From the IMG/VR virus record IMGVR_UViG_3300042691_040521, positions 1 through 28,638 of that record: a stretch of DNA of 28,638 bases; one strand, written 5' to 3'. Made by a program: the position numbers and the translations under genes. Below the pieces are notes generated by a model. The model saw nothing but the letters and a program-made list of their open reading frames with translations, had not been told where the DNA came from and did no database searches. Origin of the DNA: a virus. This document shows, one piece after another, positions 19,933 through 27,424 of the stretch (position 1 is the first letter of the stretch; each line of letters starts with the position of its first letter).

Positions 19933-20763
19933 TTATTTCAATAAAGCGTAATATTCTTTAAAGAGTTTAAGTCTTTCAGCAAGTCCTATTGTTCCTCCGT
20001 TTACTCTTTTAGTCACTGAGATAACTGTTGCCTCATCAGCGCCTTTATCACATATTGACCAAAGTCCATTTTTATGAAAGAAGAATGCTGCAGAAGCCAG
20101 AGCATATTTCGTTGAAAGTAGATCTGGGTTCTCTAGAATGTTTTCCTCTACGATTTTATCAAAATCTGCGTAGTTTGACTTACCAGTTGTTTGAAGAGCA
20201 CCTCTACCTCTATACTTCCATCCATCTCCTGACTTTTCGTCTCCGTTGCCCATTCTTGAAGAGTAAACTTTATTAGCTATCTTCTCTGGATTTCTGGCGT
20301 AAGACTCGTTTAGATTTCCTGGAAAGTATTTTGGAAAAATCTTCTTCAGTCCATCCGCTGAGTAGTTTAAATTCTCACTGAAGGCTTTCCAGTGGCCAGA
20401 TTCGTGTGCTGCTTGGGAAAGCAAATGAGTTAGCCTTAGAACGTTGGTGATTCCGAATTTAGATGCAGTGTCTGGAATTTGTGCAATAACACTATCAGGA
20501 ACGTGTCCTTTCAAAGCTTCCAATTTGAATTGACTTGTTGGAATACTTACTGAAGCCTCGTTTACTGCCGGAGATGCTACGTCCAATCCCATTTTAGACC
20601 ATGTTGCTGGTCCTACTATTCCGTCAGCAGAAAGTCCATTGGCCGTTTGCCAACCTTTAACTGCTTTTTCTGTTCCTGGGCCAAAATCTCCGTCTGGAGT
20701 TAGCCCCAATTTAGCTTGAAGCTTTTTAACTTCTTCGCCTTTAGATCCGATTTTAAGATTCAT
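19933..20763 (-). CDS. GH19 endolysin with N-terminal peptidoglycan-binding domain
   Basis: About 276 residues in two parts. Residues 3-58 are a PG_binding_1 domain (IGSKGEEVKKLQAKLGLTPD, FGPGTEKAVKGWQ, DGIVGPATW). Residues 75-276 form a GH19 chitinase/lysozyme fold: LSQAAHESGHW with the catalytic acid Glu, ENLNYSADGLKKIFPKYFP, ARNPEKIANKVYSSRMGNGD, and YRGRGALQTTGKSNYADF. It cleaves the glycan strand for host lysis. There is no signal peptide. I chose the ATG at 20763, just before MNLKIGSKGEE. An earlier in-frame ATG at 20811 would add 16 residues that read through a promoter-like TATA box, which is unlikely. Confidence 0.9.
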   Translation of the reverse strand: MNLKIGSKGEEVKKLQAKLGLTPDGDFGPGTEKAVKGWQTANGLSADGIVGPATWSKMGLDVASPAVNEASVSIPTSQFKLEALKGHVPDSVIAQIPDTASKFGITNVLRLTHLLSQAAHESGHWKAFSENLNYSADGLKKIFPKYFPGNLNESYARNPEKIANKVYSSRMGNGDEKSGDGWKYRGRGALQTTGKSNYADFDKIVEENILENPDLLSTKYALASAAFFFHKNGLWSICDKGADEATVISVTKRVNGGTIGLAERLKLFKEYYALLK

Positions 20764-20775
20764 AGGGTTTTTTAA

Positions 20776-20789
20776 TTTTATATATCCCC
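20776..20789 (-). promoter_or_regulatory. GATATATA promoter-like box for the GH19 endolysin
   Basis: The minus strand reads GGGGATATATAAAA, ending 12 bases before the chosen ATG. It shares GATATATA with boxes ahead of 22857(-), 23008(+) and 2736(+). The position in a divergent intergenic gap supports a promoter. Confidence 0.5.
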
Positions 20790-20884
20790 TAAAATGGAAG
20801 ATTTGGAACATTTTACTGGCAGGGATCTAAAATTTGGACCGCACTAACGCGGATCATATTGTAAAATCTAAAAATTTTTAAGTT

Positions 20885-21424
20885 ATGATTACAAAGTTTG
20901 CCTCTATTTTAGTTCTAACCACAGCAACTTTTTTTGCGACTGGCTTTAACCGAGAGGAGCCCACAAAGTCCACGGAAAAAATCGCATATCAATCTCTCTA
21001 CGAAGAGATAGTTAAACAGGGAATAGAATATCCTGAGATAGTTTGGGCCCAAGCCATTTTAGAATCGGGTAATTTCAACAGCAAGGTCTTCCATAAAAAC
21101 AACAATCTATTTGGAATGAAAATGCCATCAAGGAGAAACACTGTGGCTCTAGGAACGTCAAGCGGATACGCAGTTTACGAATCTTGGCAGGAGTCAGTTC
21201 ACGATTACAAACTTTATCAGGAGTATTATTTTAAAGATCGACAAATATCCAAAAAATCCTATTACAATCACTTAAACCGTTCCTACTGTGAGATTGGTGG
21301 GCAGTATTCACAAAGGGTCAAAAGCATTATTTCAAAGATGTATTCTCCAAACTTTAAGACCCCTGATCATTTGAGTAATGGCGTATTCGGCGACGATCTA
21401 AACAAAGAGGTATGCACAAACTAG
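20885..21424 (+). CDS. Exported glucosaminidase-type lysin (GH73/FlgJ-like)
   Basis: A signal peptide (ITKFASILVLTTATFFATGF) is followed by a glucosaminidase domain that cuts the peptidoglycan glycan strand. The signature is WAQAILESGNFNSKVFHKNN then NLFGMKMPSR, with the catalytic Glu in ILESG. VYESWQESVHDYKLYQEYYF continues the family pattern. It is the fourth wall-degrading enzyme in the window. Its 3' end overlaps the next gene by 13 bases. Periplasmic release via the signal peptide would not need a holin. Confidence 0.87.
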   Translation: MITKFASILVLTTATFFATGFNREEPTKSTEKIAYQSLYEEIVKQGIEYPEIVWAQAILESGNFNSKVFHKNNNLFGMKMPSRRNTVALGTSSGYAVYESWQESVHDYKLYQEYYFKDRQISKKSYYNHLNRSYCEIGGQYSQRVKSIISKMYSPNFKTPDHLSNGVFGDDLNKEVCTN

Positions 21425-22095
21425 TGGACTATGAACTTGTAGAGATATCTCCCCGAATCTTTGCTCTCATAATCAAAGACGGGTATCAGAGGGCTATGCT
21501 TTTCCTAAGATGCCAAGAGTACTATGAGTCCAACTTTTCTGAGATTAGAGGGAAGAATTTCGATCTCTTTGAATATATGGAGATTTACAGAAAAAGAAAA
21601 GGTTCTGGGGTTTTCACGTATCCCAACGATTGGTCTGGATTCAACGTACCCGGGCAAATTATCGAAAATTGCATAAATGACGTTTTTTGTCAAAATAGCG
21701 GACTTTTGCCTACTGGGTATGACTACATAATGGAATCGGTAATAAGTCAAATTAAAGGCAAAATAAAGCCCAATAACAGGTGGTATCTGCTCGGTGCGGA
21801 TAAAGAGAGCAGCAAAATAATGGAACACGAGATGTGCCACGCACTTTACTATACAAATAGCAAGTACCGTAAAGAGAAATCCTCTATGATTAAAGAAATG
21901 CATGAGGTCATTAGCCAAAAAATGAGAGGGATCCTTTTAAATATGGGATATTGTAAAGGCGTTCTGAATGATGAGATACAAGCTTATCTGTCCACTGGGC
22001 TCACCGTGGAAATGCTAAAGATAAGAGGAATTAAAAAGCACCAGAAAGAATTTAGAAAACACTTCTTAAAATACAGGGAAACAAAAAAAGCATAG
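21412..22095 (+). CDS. HExxH zincin-like protein
   Basis: A 227-residue protein with HEMCHALYY at 139-147, the HExxH zinc site of metallopeptidases. The downstream NDEIQAYLST (about 186-195) supplies a Glu that could be the third ligand, as in gluzincins. Other parts are not recognisable (RGKNFDLFEYMEIYRKRKGS). There is no signal peptide. It overlaps the glucosaminidase gene by 13 bases, which suggests linked expression; a role in wall or virion protein processing is possible. Its stop lies inside the terminator stem. Confidence 0.75.
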   Translation: MHKLVDYELVEISPRIFALIIKDGYQRAMLFLRCQEYYESNFSEIRGKNFDLFEYMEIYRKRKGSGVFTYPNDWSGFNVPGQIIENCINDVFCQNSGLLPTGYDYIMESVISQIKGKIKPNNRWYLLGADKESSKIMEHEMCHALYYTNSKYRKEKSSMIKEMHEVISQKMRGILLNMGYCKGVLNDEIQAYLSTGLTVEMLKIRGIKKHQKEFRKHFLKYRETKKA

Positions 22096-22112
22096 TAAAA
22101 ACTATGCTTTTT
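22085..22112 (+). terminator. Bidirectional intrinsic terminator
   Basis: AAAAAGCATAG (22085-22095) pairs with CTATGCTTTTT (22102-22112), an 11-bp stem with a 6-base loop and T/A runs on both sides. It serves the converging genes ending at 22095 (+) and 22135 (-). Confidence 0.88.
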
Positions 22113-22134
22113 AATTTTATCTTAGTTCTGTTTA

Positions 22135-22857
22135 TTAGGCAAGACCTGCTTTTCCTCCTTTAATTCCTCCTTTAACTGCACCTTTAATCATTTTACCAAG
22201 TCCTTTCTTTCCTTTTGCACCCTTAAAAGCACCTTTAACTGCCCCTGCGTAACCTTTAACACCTTTTTTGATTGCGCCTTTGAAAATACCTCTTTGTAAA
22301 CCGGCTAAACCTAGACCCATCTTTTTGAAGGCTCCGATATCCAATTTTCCCTTAAATGTTTGAGCAGTCAATTGGTTAAATTGCGCTGCCATACCTGGTA
22401 AAAGAGACTGATTTTTCTTTCCCGCAAATTGAGGTCCAACATTTCCTGGAATTGGTTGTTGTAAGATTGCTTTAACCTCTTGAGGCGTTTTTGCCATTAA
22501 GATTTGTCCAGCCACTCTAGCCTTATAAGTTTTTACCATAGCTGCAGCTTTAGGGTCCATTTTTTTAGCTTTACCCATTAATTTCTTATTTTCAGAAATT
22601 TCTTCGTCTTCCTCTCCATAGTAAAAATCAAAAGATTCATCTAACTCGTAATCTTCTTCTGATGTGTACTCATCTTCTGATTCGTATTCATCTTCGTAAT
22701 CGTACTCTTCGTCTAGTTCATCGTATTCGAATTCCTCTTCTAGCTCTTCGTCTAGTTCATCGTAGATGTCCACGTCTTGGTCCATCTCTTGGTCAAGTAC
22801 AAATTCCTCTTCCTCGTTAAGGAATTCGTCAAAGTTTCTGATAATTTGATTTTTCAT
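22135..22857 (-). CDS. Acidic/basic two-part protein, candidate head-internal or scaffold protein
   Basis: A 240-residue protein of very uneven composition. The leader MKNQIIRNFDEFLNE ends L-N-E at residue 15. Residues 16-92 are almost entirely Glu/Asp/Tyr (ELDEELEEEFEYDELDEEYD). A helical middle (AAAMVKTYKARVAGQILMAK) leads to a Lys/Gly/Ala tail (GAVKGAFKGAKGKKGLGKM) to the end. Acidic and Lys-rich low-complexity parts joined to a protease-type leader are reminiscent of T4 prohead core and internal proteins. DNA contact through the basic tail is likely. No enzyme motif is seen. A TATA box lies about 30 bases upstream of the ATG. Confidence 0.8.
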   Translation of the reverse strand: MKNQIIRNFDEFLNEEEEFVLDQEMDQDVDIYDELDEELEEEFEYDELDEEYDYEDEYESEDEYTSEEDYELDESFDFYYGEEDEEISENKKLMGKAKKMDPKAAAMVKTYKARVAGQILMAKTPQEVKAILQQPIPGNVGPQFAGKKNQSLLPGMAAQFNQLTAQTFKGKLDIGAFKKMGLGLAGLQRGIFKGAIKKGVKGYAGAVKGAFKGAKGKKGLGKMIKGAVKGGIKGGKAGLA

Positions 22858-22883
22858 TTTTTGTTTGTTTTTTTTGTTGTTGC

Positions 22884-22894
22884 TTATATATCTT
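22884..22894 (-). promoter_or_regulatory. GATATATA promoter-like box (minus strand)
   Basis: Reads AAGATATATAA on the minus strand, about 27 bases before the ATG at 22857. The 5' leader between them is a low-complexity A/C stretch (caacaaaaaaaacaaac...), typical of unstructured Bacteroidota leaders. Confidence 0.5.
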
Positions 22895-22968
22895 CCGATT
22901 TTAGATTTTTTTAAATCAAACCAACTTTAGTCATTTTATTAAAATGGACATCTTTTGATTTTCCGGTC

Positions 22969-22980
22969 AAGATATATATC
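22969..22980 (+). promoter_or_regulatory. GATATATA promoter-like box (plus strand)
   Basis: Reads AAGATATATATC, 27 bases before the ATG at 23008. It shares the core AAGATATATA with the divergent box at 22884-22894. The 150-base gap 22858-23007 contains no gene. Confidence 0.5.
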
Positions 22981-23007
22981 TAATAAGATTAAAAAATCAA
23001 GCGCAAC

Positions 23008-24600
23008 ATGACAAAACATCAGATGTTTAGAACTTTCACTGAGAAGCATCCCTTATTGGAAAGCATACAGGACGCTAAGAATTACCTATTAAAGAGGTAT
23101 GCAACGGCTAAAAACATTAAAACCACTGAAATCCCTGAGGACATTAAAATGAAGATTTTAAACGATCCCAACTTTGCTCTAATCAGAAAGATGGTAGAGG
23201 AGAAAAATTTTCCCGGCTATGCCCCACTTTTTGTTAAGTTTTTCTACGATCAGAAAGCCACTATCCAGGAATTACAGGAGATCGCAGATTTGCTTTCCAC
23301 ATATAAGACCAATATTGCTAAAGATCTGGACATGCCGGTTCTTGATTACGGAAAGATAGTAGCTACTGCTGAGGACGTAAGACCAGGATTTGAGGTTCTT
23401 GCGGATGAGCTTAGAAGCATTCCCAGGAAGATGAAGCTTAGAAAACTGTATAACAGACTTATCCCCGAAATGAAAGCTCAATTTAATAAGGCTTCAGAGG
23501 AGGAGATAAAAAAACTAGAGGAGATATCCAACCAGTTAGACAGTCTTCAGGATATAACAGATGTCGACAAAAACGGGAATAAGGTAACAAGAAACGCCTG
23601 GGAGGAATTCACAGGAAATGCTAGAAAATATTCCGACTATCGGACATATCCCCGTTTTAAAGATCACCGAATAGCTTTTTTAGAGATGATCTCAGATGCG
23701 GAAGATAAAATAGACAAATGGAACGTTGGGGAAGATGATCTTATAAAAGATCTTATGGCACTAGATCTAGAAGTTGGTATTATGTATAACAAGAAGGGAT
23801 ATATTGTGATCTCGGCTAGAACAAATAAAGCAGTTAAAGCCGTGGCTGGAGACACAAACTGGTGTATCAGAGACGAATACACATTCTGGAGATATGCAGC
23901 TTCCAAACCTGGGGAAGAGAGAGTTCAATTAGTTATAGCTAATAAAAATATTTCATCAGTTGATCCTTTGAGTTTGATCGGGATCACTGCTTACGCAGAT
24001 GGCAAAATTTACAGTTCCGCCGATAGGCCAAACAGTCAAATTCACTCAAGACTGGGGGCAAAAACAGTAAAAGAGCTTTTAGATAAAATAGGGTATCCTG
24101 ACGACCTTAAGGAGAGAATAATAAGAAACCTTAGAATCGAGGCTGATATTAAATTTAGTATCGAACAGTTTCTTAAAGAGGGATCCAAACTCACTGCTAC
24201 CTCTTTGATTGAAAGTCTTATTAAAGCCAGAAGGGGAATCCTAAAAGGCATCATGACAGAAGATCAATGGGAAAATATATCGGGTGTCGTTTCCTCGATT
24301 TTAGCTCAATCTTTAAATTTAAAACCATCAGAATTTATAAAGGTTTACAAAGAGAGTGGAATTCTCACAAGGTCGAATTTAAATGTTTTCGATTATGTTA
24401 TCGGAGACAGCTACACTTCTAAAGACATTAAAGAGATAGTTGAAAAATCCAAAGAGCAAATGGAACAGGTGAGGGAGTTAATCGAACTCAATAAAGCCGG
24501 ATTTATAAATCTCAATGATAATCCACAAACAGCAGAGTTGGTTGAGGAAGTTGAAGAGCACGGAGAATCGGTTATGAAAGAACTAGAATCTAAAATCTAA
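23008..24600 (+). CDS. Large hypothetical protein (530 aa) with a 'TNWCI...F..Y' motif
   Basis: I do not recognise the whole protein. Residues 1-200 are helical and charged (LRSIPRKMKLRKLYNRLIPE). Residues 255-345 form a beta-rich core: VGIMYNKKGYIVISARTNKA, then GDTNWCIRDEYTFWRYA, VQLVIANKN, and LIGITAYADGKIYSSADRPN. I associate a 'WC...F..Y' followed by a short hydrophobic strand with phage hypothetical proteins, with no function known to me. The leader MTKHQMFRTFTEKHPLLES is a weaker match to the leaders seen nearby. It starts after a divergent promoter-like region and probably leads an operon with the two genes that follow. Confidence 0.8.
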   Translation: MTKHQMFRTFTEKHPLLESIQDAKNYLLKRYATAKNIKTTEIPEDIKMKILNDPNFALIRKMVEEKNFPGYAPLFVKFFYDQKATIQELQEIADLLSTYKTNIAKDLDMPVLDYGKIVATAEDVRPGFEVLADELRSIPRKMKLRKLYNRLIPEMKAQFNKASEEEIKKLEEISNQLDSLQDITDVDKNGNKVTRNAWEEFTGNARKYSDYRTYPRFKDHRIAFLEMISDAEDKIDKWNVGEDDLIKDLMALDLEVGIMYNKKGYIVISARTNKAVKAVAGDTNWCIRDEYTFWRYAASKPGEERVQLVIANKNISSVDPLSLIGITAYADGKIYSSADRPNSQIHSRLGAKTVKELLDKIGYPDDLKERIIRNLRIEADIKFSIEQFLKEGSKLTATSLIESLIKARRGILKGIMTEDQWENISGVVSSILAQSLNLKPSEFIKVYKESGILTRSNLNVFDYVIGDSYTSKDIKEIVEKSKEQMEQVRELIELNKAGFINLNDNPQTAELVEEVEEHGESVMKELESKI

Positions 24601-24626
24601 ACCCACAGAAAAATTACATAATTCGA

Positions 24627-25862
24627 ATGAACCATCAGATGACAAAATTCAGAAAGATAAATGAAAACAGCTCAAGAAGCACCGATGAACTTTATAGGGC
24701 TTTTAATGATACTGACGCTGGTCGAGACCTATATGCTCTCGGGGTTAGAATGAAAAGAGAATATGGAATGTACGGATTAATTAAATATGAGAGGAGAGGA
24801 TATAATAAATCCATGCCCAGAACGGCGGCTTATAAAAACGAGGATACTGGTAAATTCCATATAGAACACTACTCAAGTAAACCAGGATTAGAGGTTTACG
24901 GGGAGAAGGATTTTGACACTCCTGAAGAACTATACAGACATCTTTGGATGAGACTAGCCAAAAACTTAATCCCAGCTTCACTTATTAGCAGAAGAGAAGC
25001 TGAAAAGAAGATAAATCTGGAAACGCTTTTCCCTATAGGACACGGATCAAGCGAAACTGATTTCTTCGGTAGAATAAAGCCACTATTGGGAGGGGAAGAA
25101 TTAATCAAACCCTCTAATGAAGATCTATTAATATCTGAAACTGTTCAGGAGTTAATTAAACTTGAATTGATCGGTACTAAGGGATATGGTTACGGATCAA
25201 AAAATAGAATTATTAGTGACATTTCATCAAAAGGAAATATCAAATACAACTTTTATACCGAAGCAACAATCAGAGTTTCTGAGATCTACTCTCGACTCAT
25301 TTCTCAAATATTAGGGGCATCACTTTTCAATTCCTGCTCAGGCTGGATTACAGGAAGAAACAATTACGAAAGCTCTTGGACGGTAACGAACACAAATAGA
25401 ATACCTTTAAATTCTGTTAACTTCAGAACAGGGGAGAACACACTGAGATGCCACGTACAAGACGTGGATATGATGGCTGCTGTTTTCTTGTCTATTATTA
25501 AAAGAACATTTAAAAGGGCAAGAGCATCTTCTAATCTAAGCGAAAGAATTCTCTTTAATCAGGGAGTCGGCTTGGTTCAAGAATTAAACGGACTGCTATC
25601 AGATTATTTCTTTATGGCATCATCAAATCTAGACCCCAGTGTTTTTCCGGACAGAGAATCTATGCAACATGAAGTGGTTAAGATGAACGCACATGCTCTT
25701 CTTATCAAATACCTTTTGACAAACGGATCTCCAGAGCTCAAGGCAGGAATCGCAGAAAATGAGGATCTTAAAAAGCTGGTGGCATATTCAACTTCAAGAG
25801 AGGATCTCAGCACATCAGCAAGAAAGCTGCTCAATCTTATTAAATCAATTAAGTACGTTTAA
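24627..25862 (+). CDS. Large hypothetical protein (411 aa) with targeting-like leader
   Basis: Unrecognised soluble protein. The N-terminus MNHQMTKFRKINE ends I-N-E at residue 13, matching the leader pattern of several neighbours. The following text (STDELYRAFNDTDAGRDLYA, GVRMKREYGMYGLIKYERRG) is charged and mixed alpha/beta. The C-terminal half is helical (AAVFLSIIKRTFKRARASSN, AHALLIKYLLTNGSPELKAG). No catalytic signature is evident. It lies 26 bases after the 530-residue protein gene and 2 bases before the zinc-ribbon gene. Confidence 0.8.
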   Translation: MNHQMTKFRKINENSSRSTDELYRAFNDTDAGRDLYALGVRMKREYGMYGLIKYERRGYNKSMPRTAAYKNEDTGKFHIEHYSSKPGLEVYGEKDFDTPEELYRHLWMRLAKNLIPASLISRREAEKKINLETLFPIGHGSSETDFFGRIKPLLGGEELIKPSNEDLLISETVQELIKLELIGTKGYGYGSKNRIISDISSKGNIKYNFYTEATIRVSEIYSRLISQILGASLFNSCSGWITGRNNYESSWTVTNTNRIPLNSVNFRTGENTLRCHVQDVDMMAAVFLSIIKRTFKRARASSNLSERILFNQGVGLVQELNGLLSDYFFMASSNLDPSVFPDRESMQHEVVKMNAHALLIKYLLTNGSPELKAGIAENEDLKKLVAYSTSREDLSTSARKLLNLIKSIKYV

Positions 25863-25864
25863 TT

Positions 25865-26098
25865 ATGAGAAATCTGAAGACATACGAAGAGGCAATCAAC
25901 GAAAGGAAAAGACAAGACGCCTGTGAAGGATGTGGTCAAGCTATCGGAGATCCAGAAAAAGAGTGTCCTAGATGCGGAAGATTCCCACACAAGGCTTATC
26001 ACGAGAGAGCAGCAGCCAAAACACTCGGAATAGCCAAATGGCTTCAATCCTCCCCCACCATGCAGCCCAATCAGAAGCTAAGCGGATCGGAACATTGA
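25865..26098 (+). CDS. Small zinc-ribbon protein with targeting-like leader (77 aa)
   Basis: The N-terminus MRNLKTYEEAINE is close to T4 internal-protein leaders (MKTYQEFIAE) and ends I-N-E at residue 13. It is followed by a zinc ribbon: CEGCGQAIG then CPRCGRFPHK, two CxxC knuckles. The rest is a basic helix (YHERAAAKTLGIAKWLQSS). If cut at Glu13 the mature part is a 64-residue zinc-binding peptide, small enough for head packaging. An intrinsic terminator follows, making it the last gene of the operon starting at 23008. Confidence 0.75.
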   Translation: MRNLKTYEEAINERKRQDACEGCGQAIGDPEKECPRCGRFPHKAYHERAAAKTLGIAKWLQSSPTMQPNQKLSGSEH

Positions 26099-26120
26099 TT
26101 CAACTCACCAAATAATTACA

Positions 26121-26148
26121 AATTCCAGCAGATGCTGGAATTTTTTTT
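26121..26148 (+). terminator. Intrinsic terminator
   Basis: AATTCCAGC-AGAT-GCTGGAATT is a 9-bp stem with a 4-base loop, followed by a run of T. It ends the operon 23008-26098. Confidence 0.93.
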
Positions 26149-26170
26149 GCTTCCTGCCATATAGTTCTAT

Positions 26171-26914
26171 ATGAAGACACTTGTACTTGGCGACACCCAC
26201 GGGCGTTCATTTTGGAAACTAGCAGTTCAAATAGAGAGACCTGATCGCGTGATTTTTATTGGTGACTACTTTGATTCCTTTGATATTGGGGGATTAGATC
26301 AATTAAACAACTTTCAGGACATAATCGAATTTAAAAAGACTGGAGGATGTGAAGTTGTTATGCTTATTGGAAATCACGATCATCACTACTTTCCAGAAGT
26401 TGGAGACACCGGCACTAGCGGATTTCAAGCCTTAATGTCTCCTTCTATCCAGTACGTGATAGATCAAAATCGAGAGCACTTGCAAATGGCTTACCGGATG
26501 GGCGAATTTCTATTTACACATGCCGGGGTAAGTAGCATTTTTATGGATAAAGCTTTCAAGGATCACTCCGGATGGAGCTTAGAAACTGTAGCAGAAGATC
26601 TAAACAATCTCTTTAAATATAAACCAAAATCTTTTATCTTTGGAGAATACTGCGATCCCACAAGATACACGGATCCGTCAGGAGACGACGTAAATCAATC
26701 TCCCATTTGGATTAGACCAAGATCACTTATGAAAGCCAACTATGACACTTTGAGAAAGGAGATTATTCAAGTGGTCGGTCACACCCAAAAAGATAAAATA
26801 GATATTAAAGGATTCTCTACTGGCGGTCGTTATTATATGATTGACACTCTTGGTACGAGTGGAGAATACTTGGTGATAGAAGAAGGATCAGTAAGAACAG
26901 GAAAAATAAAATAA
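26171..26914 (+). CDS. Calcineurin-like metallophosphoesterase
   Basis: A 247-residue phosphoesterase with the complete two-metal site: GDTHGR (7-12), FIGDYFDS (29-36), LIGNHDHHYF, FTHAGVSS, and VVGHTQKDK. THAG with GHTQ is characteristic of protein-phosphatase/ApaH-like members such as lambda phosphatase. Candidate substrates are phosphoproteins, dinucleoside polyphosphates or nucleic-acid ends; sequence does not decide. It is distinct from the LpxH-type enzyme at 5429 (no GHIH, no GDWVE). It starts 22 bases after the preceding terminator, so it likely has its own promoter in that gap. Confidence 0.9.
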   Translation: MKTLVLGDTHGRSFWKLAVQIERPDRVIFIGDYFDSFDIGGLDQLNNFQDIIEFKKTGGCEVVMLIGNHDHHYFPEVGDTGTSGFQALMSPSIQYVIDQNREHLQMAYRMGEFLFTHAGVSSIFMDKAFKDHSGWSLETVAEDLNNLFKYKPKSFIFGEYCDPTRYTDPSGDDVNQSPIWIRPRSLMKANYDTLRKEIIQVVGHTQKDKIDIKGFSTGGRYYMIDTLGTSGEYLVIEEGSVRTGKIK

Positions 26915-26923
26915 AACTAAACT

Positions 26924-27385
26924 ATGGAACAAAAAAGAATGAAAGGCGAATTAGCTAAAACTAAATCAGGAACTTGGGTGATTTGGTATTGGAAAGAAGA
27001 CGAAAACTCTTTCGAAGGGGGTAAAATCCCAGTTCATCCTGATATTCAGGAGAAAATGAATCAGCTGGATTTTTTAGATCATTTGAGCGAGGGTAAAGAG
27101 GTAGATTTTATACAGGTCGTCGATGAGAGGATATGCAAAGAGTTCTCAACTAATGAATACGCTAAGATCGTTCCGCCTAACGGAGAGGGGATTTCAGAAT
27201 TTAAAAAAATAAGGGCATCTATTATCAGACAACTTCAAAACGTGGTTTACGATAACGGAGATATAGCTGATATTGGAAACGAAGTGGGCATTGCCATAGC
27301 AAGACACTTTGACGAGAATCAAACAATAGAAGATTTTATGGCTGGGGTTAGGCACGGGGTGTCTTTAATTGACGGGACACACTAA
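26924..27385 (+). CDS. Hypothetical protein (153 aa)
   Basis: An acidic soluble protein. The N-terminus is beta-type (GELAKTKSGTWVIWYWKEDE) and the C-terminal half is helical (IRASIIRQLQNVVYDNGDIA). It ends GIAIARHFDE...FMAGVRHGVSLIDGTH, a pattern I have no name for. It starts 9 bases after the phosphoesterase stop. Confidence 0.75.
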   Translation: MEQKRMKGELAKTKSGTWVIWYWKEDENSFEGGKIPVHPDIQEKMNQLDFLDHLSEGKEVDFIQVVDERICKEFSTNEYAKIVPPNGEGISEFKKIRASIIRQLQNVVYDNGDIADIGNEVGIAIARHFDENQTIEDFMAGVRHGVSLIDGTH

Positions 27386-27410
27386 TCATTTTTTTATGCC
27401 GAATTAATCA

Positions 27411-27418
27411 CATAAATT
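27411..27418 (+). promoter_or_regulatory. Bacteroidota-type -7 element (TAAATTTG)
   Basis: TAAATTTG fits the Bacteroidota -7 consensus TAnnTTTG, immediately before the ATG at 27425. A convincing -33 TTG was not found at the normal distance, and the leader would be very short, so this is tentative. Confidence 0.3.
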
Positions 27419-27424
27419 TGCTGC

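Noticed and set aside
20764-20811. Upstream ATG extending the GH19 endolysin by 16 residues
   Set aside because: The extension would be translated through a GATATATA promoter-like box and has no resemblance to the family. The ATG at 20763 begins exactly at the peptidoglycan-binding domain.
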